From: Methylobacterium sp. B4
GTDB taxonomy: Bacteria > Pseudomonadota > Alphaproteobacteria > Rhizobiales > Beijerinckiaceae
Direction: 5' to 3'
NCBI RefSeq assembly: GCF_003201865.1
Contig: NZ_QJJJ01000013.1
Location: 1 to 64,000, forward strand
Length of the DNA stretch: 64,000 nucleotides
Below, one piece after another: positions 7,745 through 16,580 of the stretch (its first letter is position 1; every line of letters begins with the position of its first letter). The position numbers and the translations under genes are program-made. The notes below the pieces were generated by a model. It was not told the origin of the DNA. It searched no databases and saw nothing but the letters and a program-made list of their open reading frames with translations.

Positions 7745-8353
7745 GATCACGACTGACTTAGAGCGTCTAAATGAAACTTCTGCACTGGTTGAGTGTAGCG
7801 GCGGCGCAGGCGAGGGTGGTGAAGGCGAGGTGGATGTCGGCGCGGCGTTCGTAGCGGATAGCGAGCCGGCGGAAGCGGGCGAGCCACGCCAAGGTGCGTT
7901 CCACGACCCAGCGGTGCCGTCCCAGGCGCTGGCTGCTCTCGATGCCCGGGCGGACGGTGCGGGGCACGATCCCGCGTGCCCGGCATTCCCTGCGACAGCG
8001 ACGGTAATCGTGAGCATTGTCGGCATGCAGCTTGTCGCGCCTGCGGCGCGTGCGTCCCCGTCGGTCCGTGTGTATCGAGGAGATCGCGTCCAGCGGTAGC
8101 GGTAAGCTTGGTGCTGTCGTTGGCGTTGGCCCTGGTCATAACGACGCTGAGCGGCGTGCCGCGGGCATCGACGACGAGGCGGCGTTTCGTGCCCCGTTTG
8201 CCGCGGTCAGTCAGGTTCGTGCCGGTGACAGTGCCCCCATTTGGCCGGGATGCTAGCGTCGTCGAACGCCGCGCGGCGCCAGTCCAGCTGCCCGGCTCCT
8301 GCCAGCCGCTCCAGCAAGGCGTGATGGAGCGCCGCCCGCAGGGACGCATCTGA
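7745..8353 (-). mobile_element. Degenerate IS5-family transposase (IS427/IS1031-like group)
   Basis: On the minus strand three frames together rebuild the C-terminal two-thirds of an IS5-type transposase. Near 8300-8200 is an RLAGAGQLDW-like segment. A second frame carries LTDRGKRGTKRRLVVDARGT. A third, after about 8030, carries HADNAHDY and then GIESSQRLGRHRWVVERTLA, which includes the conserved region around the last catalytic Glu. At least two frameshifts and the missing N-terminus show that it is dead. The right-hand break lies only about 10 bp from the hsdR stop, so the element or its decay defines the end of the restriction operon. Possible terminal repeat sequence lies near 7757-7780, but I could not match a second end. 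Confidence 0.75.
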
Positions 8354-8363
8354 TCGATGCCGC

Positions 8364-11300
8364 TCAGGCATCCTTCAGGCCATCGAGGTCGAGCTTCTCG
8401 CCCGATTTCAGGATGTCGTAGATGATGTTGGTCAGGATGCCCATCGCCTGGTGATCGTTCTTGAGAAGGAGGGTCGCAAGTGAGCTATTCGATGTCATTG
8501 CCCGGACGACTGCCCCCTGAACCGCGCCAGGCAGATTGCCCTTCATCGCAAGCTCCTTCTCGCTTTGGTGGACCTGGGCCATGACGACCTTGTTCTCCTG
8601 GGCGATAGCGGCGATCTGGTTGACGAAGTGGGCTTGGTCCCTGAGCGGCGCGGCCTCTCCGAATAGGCTGTTGAGCCGCTGGATGATTTCCTGGAGGTAG
8701 ACCGGCTTTCCTGCGGGAGCCGAGGCCCCGCCACCGGTAGCGGGCTTGAGCACGATGTCCTCAGGCTGCTCGTCGTCGACCGACCCTCGGTGCGGCATTG
8801 GCGTGCGAGCCTTGATGTCGAAGCCGGTCAGGGTGAGGCCCTTCAGGTCCACAGCCTCGGGAGCAACGCCATCGAGACGCATTGTCAGCAGCTTCGTGAA
8901 AGCTGCAAAGTTCTCGAGTTCGGGATCATTGAGCTCGATTAGCTGGGCGATGTAGCCGTAGGTTCGAGCAAAGCGGCTCAGACTGGACTTGAAGTCCGCG
9001 AGGACGCGGATTGAGCCGTCGACCCACGTACGCCGATGATCGGCTGCCTTCATACCGTCGTCGTTGCCGGCGTCTTTCGCCTTTTGATAGTCAATCTCAG
9101 CCGCTCGGACCTCAGCGCGATACCCCTTAAGCCGCTGATTGTAGTGATCGGTCGGAGCCTGCGTGGCAGCGTACAATTCTTTGTGCTGCGGCTCCTTATT
9201 GCTGACGAAGTCCTTGGCCGCCTTAAATCGCGCAGCTTTGAATGCCGCAAGATCGGCGAACTGATACACACCGGCCTCATCGAGCCGATCTTTAAGCTCG
9301 TAGACGATGTTGAGGTCCTGGACGTCTTCGATGACAGCGCCATCATCGTATCGCTGGAACGCGCGATGAACCACCTCCGGGTCGTTGACAAAATCAATGA
9401 CGAAGGTTCGGTCCTTGCCGGGAAAAGTGCGATTGAGACGTGAGAACGTCTGCACTATCTCAACGTCGTTCGCAATTTTCTTGTCGACGTACATCGCGAC
9501 GAGTTTCTTCTGATCAAAGCCAGTCTGGAATTTATTTGCAACCAGCATGACTCGGTACTCAGGCCGGTCGAACACAGTCCGGAGGTCTTGACCCTTGACG
9601 GCTGGGTTCATTGTGTCTTCAGAGAAGATGGCATTATCATCGACGATGAAGACGTCGCCCTTGAGCTGGTCGTCGTCGAAATGCATGACTTCCGTGCCCG
9701 TAAGTTGGCCTGAAAATGCTACTAGGGCGTGAATGTCTTTGTACTGAGGGTGCTTCTCAATAAAGGCATCGAACGCCTTCTTGTACCGGACAGCGGCGGC
9801 ACGTGAACTCGTGACGACCATGGCCTTCGCCTTACCGTCGAGGAGATGCGCGACGTTCTTGGTAAAGTGCTCCATGATGAACTGGACTTTTTGAACGACG
9901 TTGGTTGGGTGCAACATCATCCATTTGGCAAGCGCGCGCTTGGCAGCCTTGCCGTCGACACGCTTAGTGTCGACCAGATCTTTCCCAAGATTGAACGCGG
10001 TCTTGTAGGGAATGTAGCCCTCGAGCACATCAAGGATGAATTTTTCCTCGATGGCTTGGCGCATCGGATAGCGGTGAAACGCCTCTGGCAGATTGTGGTC
10101 AGACGCAGGCCTGGACCGATCTTTCGGTCGACCGAAGAGCATCAGAGTGGCGTGCTTCGGCGTCGCGGTGAAGGCGAACTGCGAAATGTTTTTCGGCCGC
10201 ACACGAGCGTTCTGGATCTGAGTGAGCAGCTCCTCGATCGTCATCTTGTCCATGACCTGCTTCGAGGTCAGGGCGAGGGTCGCTTGCAGCTTAGACGCCG
10301 TGGTGCCGGTCTGCGAGGCGTGCGCCTCGTCGATGATGACAGCGAAGTTGCGGTCTCGGAGCGATTGCTCGGTGAGGATGGCCTCCATCGCGTAGGGGAA
10401 GGTCTGGATTGTTACGATGATGATCGGCACACCCTTGATAAGGGCTTCCGTCAGCTGCTGGCTTTTCGATTTCGAGGACTTTTCGCGATCAATGGCTGCG
10501 ATCAGGCCCGTCTGGTGGTCGATCTGCTGGACAGCATCCTGCAGCTGCCCGTCGAGAACCGTTCGATCGGTCACGACGATGACCGATTTGAAGATCGATG
10601 TTCCATCGTCTCGGCGCAGCTTGATGAGATCATGAGCCGTCCAGGCGATGGTCGATGTTTTGCCGGAGCCCGCGCTGTGCTCGCACAGATACGTCTGTCC
10701 TGGCCCATTCTGGGCAGCATCGGCGATCATGGCGTTGACGGCGGACCACTGGTGGAACCGTGGAAAGATCAGTGTTTCCTTCGTCGACCAATTGCCCTTC
10801 AGATCGACCACTGGCTTCTTCTCGACGTAGACGAAGCTATGGAAGATGCGGAGCCATGCATCGCGCTCGCAGATCCCCTCCCAGAAATACGCGACCGGAT
10901 ACTCACCATCGTTGCGGGGAGGATTGCCGGCGTGACCATCGCGCCCGCGATTGAACGGCAGGAAGATGGTGTTCTCGCCCGCGAGTTCGGACGCCATCCA
11001 GATTTCGCTGTCGGACATCGCGAAATGGACAACGGCTCCGCGCTTGAATGTGAGCAGTGGTTCCTTACGCTTCGTCTGCGGATCGACGGGCAGACGATCC
11101 GCTTTGTATTGGTCCTTCGCGGCCTCAGCCGACTGAGTGAAGTCGGTCTTGATCTCGACGGTGGCTAGCGGGAGCCCGTTGAGAAACAGGACGAGATCAA
11201 TCTCGTAGTCCTTGGATGGGTGATACCGCAGCTGCGGCACGACGCGTAGGCGATTGGACGCGTAGCGGTGCAGGATGTCCTTGTTGCGCCTGTCCTCCGG

Positions 11301-11612
11301 GGCAGACTCGCTAAGATCAATGTGCCCGCAACCAGCGATGTCGAAACCGCGGCGAAGAACCTGGATTGTTCCTTGCTTATTGAGAGCTTGTTCGAGCCGG
11401 TCCTTGAGGACCTTCTCGGCCTTGTCGCCATTGAGTGCGGTCAGCTTCTCCCACTTCGCTAGCTGTGTGTCCCTGATCCACCCAACAAGGTCCTCTGGAT
11501 AAAGGGCATAATCCTTGTCGTAGAACTTGGACGCGCCGACCTGCCAGCCTCGCTGAACAAGTTGTTCAACAATGTAGGCTTCCAGGTGCTTCTCGTGGTG
11601 CAGGGAACTCAT
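8364..11612 (-). CDS. hsdR: Type I restriction enzyme, endonuclease/translocase subunit HsdR
   Basis: HsdR cuts unmodified DNA at a distance after ATP-driven translocation by the HsdR2M2S1 complex. The 1,082 residues carry the expected parts in order. These are an N-terminal PD-(D/E)xK nuclease (EIDLVLFLNG near 137-146 and VEIKT near 152-156), a superfamily 2 helicase motif I (SAGSGKTS, about 313-320), DEAH (428-431), and a later VANKFQTGFD segment. A helical C-terminal assembly domain follows. Length is typical. The start codon overlaps the hsdS stop by four bases (11609-11612), so it is the last gene of the hsdM-hsdS-hsdR operon. No frameshift is visible and the subunit appears functional. 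Confidence 0.95.
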   Translation of the reverse strand: MSSLHHEKHLEAYIVEQLVQRGWQVGASKFYDKDYALYPEDLVGWIRDTQLAKWEKLTALNGDKAEKVLKDRLEQALNKQGTIQVLRRGFDIAGCGHIDLSESAPEDRRNKDILHRYASNRLRVVPQLRYHPSKDYEIDLVLFLNGLPLATVEIKTDFTQSAEAAKDQYKADRLPVDPQTKRKEPLLTFKRGAVVHFAMSDSEIWMASELAGENTIFLPFNRGRDGHAGNPPRNDGEYPVAYFWEGICERDAWLRIFHSFVYVEKKPVVDLKGNWSTKETLIFPRFHQWSAVNAMIADAAQNGPGQTYLCEHSAGSGKTSTIAWTAHDLIKLRRDDGTSIFKSVIVVTDRTVLDGQLQDAVQQIDHQTGLIAAIDREKSSKSKSQQLTEALIKGVPIIIVTIQTFPYAMEAILTEQSLRDRNFAVIIDEAHASQTGTTASKLQATLALTSKQVMDKMTIEELLTQIQNARVRPKNISQFAFTATPKHATLMLFGRPKDRSRPASDHNLPEAFHRYPMRQAIEEKFILDVLEGYIPYKTAFNLGKDLVDTKRVDGKAAKRALAKWMMLHPTNVVQKVQFIMEHFTKNVAHLLDGKAKAMVVTSSRAAAVRYKKAFDAFIEKHPQYKDIHALVAFSGQLTGTEVMHFDDDQLKGDVFIVDDNAIFSEDTMNPAVKGQDLRTVFDRPEYRVMLVANKFQTGFDQKKLVAMYVDKKIANDVEIVQTFSRLNRTFPGKDRTFVIDFVNDPEVVHRAFQRYDDGAVIEDVQDLNIVYELKDRLDEAGVYQFADLAAFKAARFKAAKDFVSNKEPQHKELYAATQAPTDHYNQRLKGYRAEVRAAEIDYQKAKDAGNDDGMKAADHRRTWVDGSIRVLADFKSSLSRFARTYGYIAQLIELNDPELENFAAFTKLLTMRLDGVAPEAVDLKGLTLTGFDIKARTPMPHRGSVDDEQPEDIVLKPATGGGASAPAGKPVYLQEIIQRLNSLFGEAAPLRDQAHFVNQIAAIAQENKVVMAQVHQSEKELAMKGNLPGAVQGAVVRAMTSNSSLATLLLKNDHQAMGILTNIIYDILKSGEKLDLDGLKDA

Positions 11613-12877
11613 GCGGCGTCTTCCATGCGTTCGCCTGCTCGGCCGCGCACGTCGATCTTGCCGGTGACGGCGGCAGTGATGAGCGCGGAGCGATGCTCCT
11701 TTAGGAGCTCGATGCTGCGCTCCGTTTTGATGACGATATCGTCGATCCGCTGCACCTGCCGGTCCACGTATTCGAGAATGATATCCTGCTCCGATAGGGG
11801 TGGATATGCGACAGCGAATCCCATGAATACTGGCATGCGCAAGGAGTCAACCGTTGACTTGGCACCACCGTCGAGAGCAACAGCCGCAAACAGAGCTGAT
11901 AAGTAGTAGAAAAGGTAGCGTCCCCTAACTCCATTAAACTGCGATAGCATGTAAACACGCTGATGGAAGTCGAACTTCCCGTTGAAGTAGTGATATATCT
12001 TGCCGACGCCCGCTCCGTCACCTGCTGTCAGGATTGCCTCGCAGTCAGCGGAATAGCTATCAATCTCCTCGACAGTTTGCGATCTGACGAAAAAAGGATA
12101 ACCGCCTCCAGAAACGGCATGCGCTGTATCACGATTGCCGGTCCTGACCGTGCATAGATACTTTAGCGGCGTGACCTTCCATTTGCTTGGCACCGCACCG
12201 AGCCACTTCACGCCAGAGGAAACCATCGGTGCGTTTGGATCGAGGCCCTTTGTCACCGCGCGGGCAATCAGGGCGAGACGCTTCTCTCGAAGGAGTTCGA
12301 TGAACCTACCCTTCTTCACGATGAGACTATCAATGCGCCCTGCCTCGCGATCCACGAAGCGCGAGATGAGGTGTTGTTCGGCTAGCGGCGGGACAGGAAG
12401 GGGTTGCTCCGCGAACTCGCGCCAGCGGAAATCTGTCGATCGCTCCCTAATTCCTTTCGATAGGCTCTCGATGAAACCAGTGAGAGCCATCGTGCGAAGC
12501 ATACGCCCATAGAATTCGGTGCAAACTGGACCGATCGGTGTACAACAGGAGTAGACCGGCGTGCACTTTCCATCCGAGTCGCTCACCCCAACAGCTCCGG
12601 CGAATGCGTCCATTGCATGGATCACCAGATCTCCAGCACGCACCCCTTGGTAGCCGACTTCCTTCTCTGAGTTCGTGAATCCGTTAGTGCGCCGCTTTGA
12701 GCGCAGAGTGACTTCACCATCACGAAAGGCTGTGACGACGTCGTCCTGAGGCCGAACCGAGCGACGCTCCAAGTTGAACAGGTACTTGGCCCGTTTTACC
12801 TCCCAGTGGCTCGGGATTAGCGGAGCCCACGTCAATTCGCTGGGACGCAGATCGGGATAGGGAGAGGGGAGGCTCAT
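11609..12877 (-). CDS. hsdS: Type I restriction-modification specificity subunit HsdS
   Basis: HsdS recognises the bipartite DNA target for both methylation and restriction. The 422-aa protein shows the usual duplicated layout. Each half begins with a similar strand-helix (IPSHWEVKRAKYLF and VPSKWKVTPLKYL). Each target-recognition domain is followed by a conserved spacer helix (LAEQHLISRFVDREAGRID and LSEQDIILEYVDRQVQRID). The two variable domains are about residues 10-150 and 225-370. The target sequence cannot be predicted. Both ends overlap neighbours by ATGA (12874-12877 with hsdM, 11609-11612 with hsdR). HsdS genes are often swapped by recombination at the repeated spacer helices. Confidence 0.92.
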   Translation of the reverse strand: MSLPSPYPDLRPSELTWAPLIPSHWEVKRAKYLFNLERRSVRPQDDVVTAFRDGEVTLRSKRRTNGFTNSEKEVGYQGVRAGDLVIHAMDAFAGAVGVSDSDGKCTPVYSCCTPIGPVCTEFYGRMLRTMALTGFIESLSKGIRERSTDFRWREFAEQPLPVPPLAEQHLISRFVDREAGRIDSLIVKKGRFIELLREKRLALIARAVTKGLDPNAPMVSSGVKWLGAVPSKWKVTPLKYLCTVRTGNRDTAHAVSGGGYPFFVRSQTVEEIDSYSADCEAILTAGDGAGVGKIYHYFNGKFDFHQRVYMLSQFNGVRGRYLFYYLSALFAAVALDGGAKSTVDSLRMPVFMGFAVAYPPLSEQDIILEYVDRQVQRIDDIVIKTERSIELLKEHRSALITAAVTGKIDVRGRAGERMEDAA

Positions 12878-14937
12878 TCCGTCACCTCCGCCAGCACCGC
12901 CGCGATTTCGGCCTCAACTGCCTTCAGGTCTGCGTCGATCATCTGCAAGTCGCGTGGTGGTTGGTATTGGTAGAAATGGCGGTTGAAATTGATCTCGTAG
13001 CCGACGACACCGACCTCGCCGTCCTGCTCGTCTCGGTAACTCAGGTCGACATAGGAGTCCGGAGCATGCGGTAGCACCTCGGCGGCCATGTAGACGCTGA
13101 TCGGGGTGTTAAGCGGCACGTTTTCGAAATCAGTGAGCTGGTCGTCCGCGACCGCGCTACCGTCATCGTTAGTGACGGGTCTAGCTTCGGGATCGCGAAC
13201 CCCGAAGGCGGAGATAAAAGCCTTGATCAGCGGCTTCGCAGCCCTGCCAAGGTCAGCGTGCTTCTTGGTAGCAGACCTAGCGAATATCTCGAGCCACGCA
13301 ACATCGTGTTCGACGCCGACATGTGGCATTAACAGCGCCGTCCATGTTTTGCGCTGCTCGTCGGTGAGCTTATTCCATGATTTGTCGCTTGAGATTTTGG
13401 CGAAGCCCTCGTCGGACACGATTGCTTTCATACGCAATGGTCGAAGCACCTTCACGCGGCGGTAGCCAAATTCCTGGTAATTGAAGATCAGGCTGGTCTT
13501 GCTCGTCTCAAAACCAGAATAGGTCTCGACGATCTGTCGCGTCTGGCTAGGGCTGATCACGCGCCGCTTGTTGCCCTCGCTCTTACGCATCGGTGTGAAT
13601 AGCTCCGCGGCGTTGATGAGCTGAATTTTGCCAACACGCGCTTTCGGCTTCTTGTTAGATAGAATCCATATGTATGTCGCGATGCCAGTACGGAAGAAGA
13701 TCTCGGTTGGGAGAGCAACGATCGCCTCGACGATGTCTTTCTCGAGGAGATAACGCCGGATCTCGGACTCGCCTTGTCCCGCGCTACCGTTGAAAAGTGG
13801 CGAGCCTGAGAGAACGATGGCGGCGCGACCGCCGCCCCTTTTTGGCAGTTCAAGCTTGCTGACGAGATGGAGCATGAAGAGCATCGATCCGTCGCTGACC
13901 CTAGGCAGCTTTGGACCGAAGCGACCCTCATAATTTTTGTCGCAATGCTCCCTGAAAACGGCATCCTGATCCTTTTCCCACTTCTTACCAAACGGAGGAT
14001 TGGATACGCAGTAGTGGAATCGCTCTTCTGAGAGCTTGTCGTCGGAGAGTGTGCTGCCGAGTTTGATGTTTCTCGAGAGGTCGCGTCCGGGATCTGACTG
14101 GAGCGTTTTCAGGAGCATGCCTGCGAGACAGACGGCATGGGTTTCCGGTTCCAGTTCCTGACCGTAGGGCACCACGACGGGAGCGATGCTGTAGCGATCG
14201 CTCAGGTTTTGAACATGTGCCATGCCGTCCGACAGGAACCCACCGGTCCCGCAGGTGGGATCATACAGCGTACGGATCAGACCGGGGTTGTTGATGAACA
14301 GTTCGTCGTCCCGATCGAGGAGTAGCTCGATCGCCAAGTGCACGACGTCACGAGGCGTCATGAAATCTTCGGCCGCCTCGTTCACCTCCGCGCCGAAACG
14401 GCGGATGAGATGCTCGTAGACGTTGCTCATGACCCGCTCGGGAACCGTGTCCGGGTGCAGGTCGATACCAGCGAAATTTTGGCATATCTTGAAGAGTACG
14501 CCCTGCCGGTCCATGCGAGCAATCGTATTAACAAAATCGAATTGTTCGAAAATGACTCGAGCGTTGTCGCTGAAGCTTGAGATATAGGCTTCGAGATTCT
14601 GACGAGTACGGGTGCCGCCGAGGGTTGCGAGCGTAAAATTCGATGTGTTGTAGAACGGGTAGCTGGTCTGTTGGCGGAGCACCACATCGAGATCGATGCC
14701 CTGGTCAGCCATCGCCTTATGCGTGGCGAGCACGGTTTCGCGGGTTGGTTCGAGCACACACTCCAAGCGACGAAGCAGCGTCAGTGGCAGGATGATTTTG
14801 CCGAAATCGGTATGCTTGAAGTCGCCCCATAGGTCTTCGGCATTCTTCCAGATGAAATCAGCCAGGGACGTGCTGCCCTTGCTGGCCACGTCCGGCTTAC
14901 CATTGCGAATCGCTGCCTCGTGAACGTTCATATGCAC
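12874..14937 (-). CDS. hsdM: Type I restriction-modification DNA methyltransferase subunit HsdM
   Basis: HsdM methylates adenine (N6) at the site chosen by HsdS and protects host DNA. Residues 20-180 form the HsdM N-terminal helical domain (LADFIWKNAEDLWGDFKHTD). The methyltransferase core has the SAM-binding motif DPTCGTGGF (226-234) and the catalytic NPPF (313-316). At 687 residues it is longer than the ~500 aa of many HsdM proteins but similar to a common long subfamily. It is the first gene of the operon. The start could be either Met1 or Met3. It is followed by ATGA coupling to hsdS. Confidence 0.95.
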   Translation of the reverse strand: MHMNVHEAAIRNGKPDVASKGSTSLADFIWKNAEDLWGDFKHTDFGKIILPLTLLRRLECVLEPTRETVLATHKAMADQGIDLDVVLRQQTSYPFYNTSNFTLATLGGTRTRQNLEAYISSFSDNARVIFEQFDFVNTIARMDRQGVLFKICQNFAGIDLHPDTVPERVMSNVYEHLIRRFGAEVNEAAEDFMTPRDVVHLAIELLLDRDDELFINNPGLIRTLYDPTCGTGGFLSDGMAHVQNLSDRYSIAPVVVPYGQELEPETHAVCLAGMLLKTLQSDPGRDLSRNIKLGSTLSDDKLSEERFHYCVSNPPFGKKWEKDQDAVFREHCDKNYEGRFGPKLPRVSDGSMLFMLHLVSKLELPKRGGGRAAIVLSGSPLFNGSAGQGESEIRRYLLEKDIVEAIVALPTEIFFRTGIATYIWILSNKKPKARVGKIQLINAAELFTPMRKSEGNKRRVISPSQTRQIVETYSGFETSKTSLIFNYQEFGYRRVKVLRPLRMKAIVSDEGFAKISSDKSWNKLTDEQRKTWTALLMPHVGVEHDVAWLEIFARSATKKHADLGRAAKPLIKAFISAFGVRDPEARPVTNDDGSAVADDQLTDFENVPLNTPISVYMAAEVLPHAPDSYVDLSYRDEQDGEVGVVGYEINFNRHFYQYQPPRDLQMIDADLKAVEAEIAAVLAEVTE

Positions 14938-15555
14938 TCCGTGCCGACCCGCGACGGGATGGTTAGCGAGTTGGAGCTGGCTCTAGGTCCAGCAGCTCAG
15001 TGATGGTGCTTGCTTGTATTTCGGTGAGGCCTGGTTGCAGCCAGTGCCCAAACGGCATCAGCGACTTCCCCTCAGATTGCGCCCGGGCTGAGCTTGCGAG
15101 GGACCATCGTTGTACGAGACATCGAAGGCGGCCTAGCGGTAGCACGTGTTCGTGATGAACTCAGCCGCTATCATGTTTTCAAAACATAGGAGGCCCATCT
15201 ATCCACAGATAAGCAGTTGGAATATATAACATTTCGGCCACGGATCGCAGTGGACCGTTTCGTTCGGATATGAGATGACGCCACGCGTGTGGCTCGTTGT
15301 ATGGCCGTACCCGTCAGCTACCAGCCGCGACATCCGATATGGCATCGTCGGCGAAGGATCCTGGTGCAGGACGTTGTGAACCGGATGGTGATCTACTGCA
15401 GCGAAACATAGTGGCCAGAGTGCCATGCTTGCCTGGAACACGCGCAACGCTTTGCTGATCCTCACTACTATAATTGGAGAGCGCCCCCGTTACATCTGAG
15501 TAGGGCGCGAGAAAGCGCTGACTTATCAACGACGCATTCCTGCGCCGGACAAAAT
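14938..15555. other. Gene-poor stretch upstream of hsdM
   Basis: This 618-bp stretch presumably includes the hsd promoter. A minus-strand frame at 14963-15145 (60 codons, ending LLDLEPAPTR) stops 25 bp upstream of hsdM and could be the tail of a lost gene. I do not recognise it. No terminator, repeat or RNA gene was found. Confidence 0.4.
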
Positions 15556-16347
15556 ATGCTGAGATCATGGCACGGAACGCGCCCAAACCGACAAACTATG
15601 GTGTGCGCTTCATACCGAGGCGACGGGGCAGTTGTCTTTCGTGGCGACGGGGCGCTGAACCGTCGCAAGCGACCCTACGGGCTATCATGGGCCACCTTTC
15701 GCGCCCTGGCCGCGGAGTTCGCTGCAGACCGCTGGCGAACCTGAGAGGGCGGCAGCCTCCTCCTACAGGCCACCGCTCCACCCGAGGCTATCCTGTTCGC
15801 CTACCAACCGGACGACGATCCGTATGGCGAAGCCGAGATGACGGTGGGCCATCGCCACCAGCGAGAAGTGCGGGTGATTCGGCGGTGCGACCATATCAGC
15901 CCCGAAGATGGGTGCGACACCAATCCGCTCGAAACGACCGCTGCCTGACATCTGACGTCTTCCGGAACATCACCCGTAAGAACGCTCAGTTCGCCACCAG
16001 TCCTTGTAGCCCTTCCGTATCATGCAAATCATAAGCAGTTTGCCTACCTCGATGAAGCTGTACTAGCCCGTGTAGCGCACGCGGTCGCACGCCGCGAGAT
16101 CGCGGCTATGCTGGCCGGGATCGATGCCCGTCATGGTTACACCCGGCGGCTGAGCCGCGCTGCAGGCAGCAAGCGAGAAAGGGGCAGGAGAGCCAGGGAA
16201 CCCATCGGTCGTGGATCGCGAACTAAGCGTCAACGGTCAAGCCGAGTTGCCAACCAACCACAGGCCCGTCGGAGCGGCGTCGGGCTACACCATCTGTACC
16301 ACAACGTCGCTACAAAACGTTGCACAATCCGGCAGCTATGTGACTGA
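15556..16347 (+). pseudogene. Decayed coding sequence of unknown origin
   Basis: One plus-strand frame looks coding over most of this stretch but is interrupted by several stops. It begins near 15567 (MARNAPKPTN is the overlapping frame). It then gives LSWATFRALAAEFAADRWR before TGA at 15742. An open piece to 15946 contains FAYQPDDDPYGEAEMTVGHR and DHISPEDGCDTNPLE. A later piece around 16030-16180 reads KQFAYLDEAVLARVAHAVAR. Whether these are parts of one gene or several is uncertain, and no family is recognised. The stretch ends 20 bp before tRNA-Ser, which is consistent with deletion-prone island DNA at an integration site. Confidence 0.35.
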
Positions 16348-16367
16348 GTTTATACAAAAAAACCAAG

Positions 16368-16457
16368 TGGCGGAGAGGGGGGGATTCGAACCCCCGATGG
16401 GCTTGCACCCATGCCGCATTTCGAGTGCGGTGCATTCAACCGCTCTGCCACCTCTCC
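16368..16457 (-). tRNA. tRNA-Ser (anticodon CGA)
   Basis: Read on the minus strand, the gene starts GGAGAGGTGGC. It has an anticodon stem CCGCA/TGCGG around loop CTCGAAA (anticodon CGA). A long variable arm (CATGGGTGCAAGCCCATC region) marks it as a class II serine tRNA. A T arm GGGGGTTCGAATCCCCC and acceptor CCTCTCC follow, with discriminator G and encoded CCA at 16368-16370. Its 3' end faces the accessory region on the left, the usual orientation for island insertion. Confidence 0.95.
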
Positions 16458-16580
16458 GCAGAGGTGTCGTGACGACGGGATGCGCCCTAGCACGCGGCCG
16501 GCGGCCCCACAAGCCGGCTTCATGCAAGATTTGCGGGTGCGATGCAGGGGCTCTTGCCCACGGGTGGGGCGGCGGTGTTC

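Noticed and set aside
7745..8353. Functional IS5 element by programmed frameshift
   Set aside because: At least two frame changes and a missing N-terminal part make this a dead copy rather than a normal two-frame insertion sequence.
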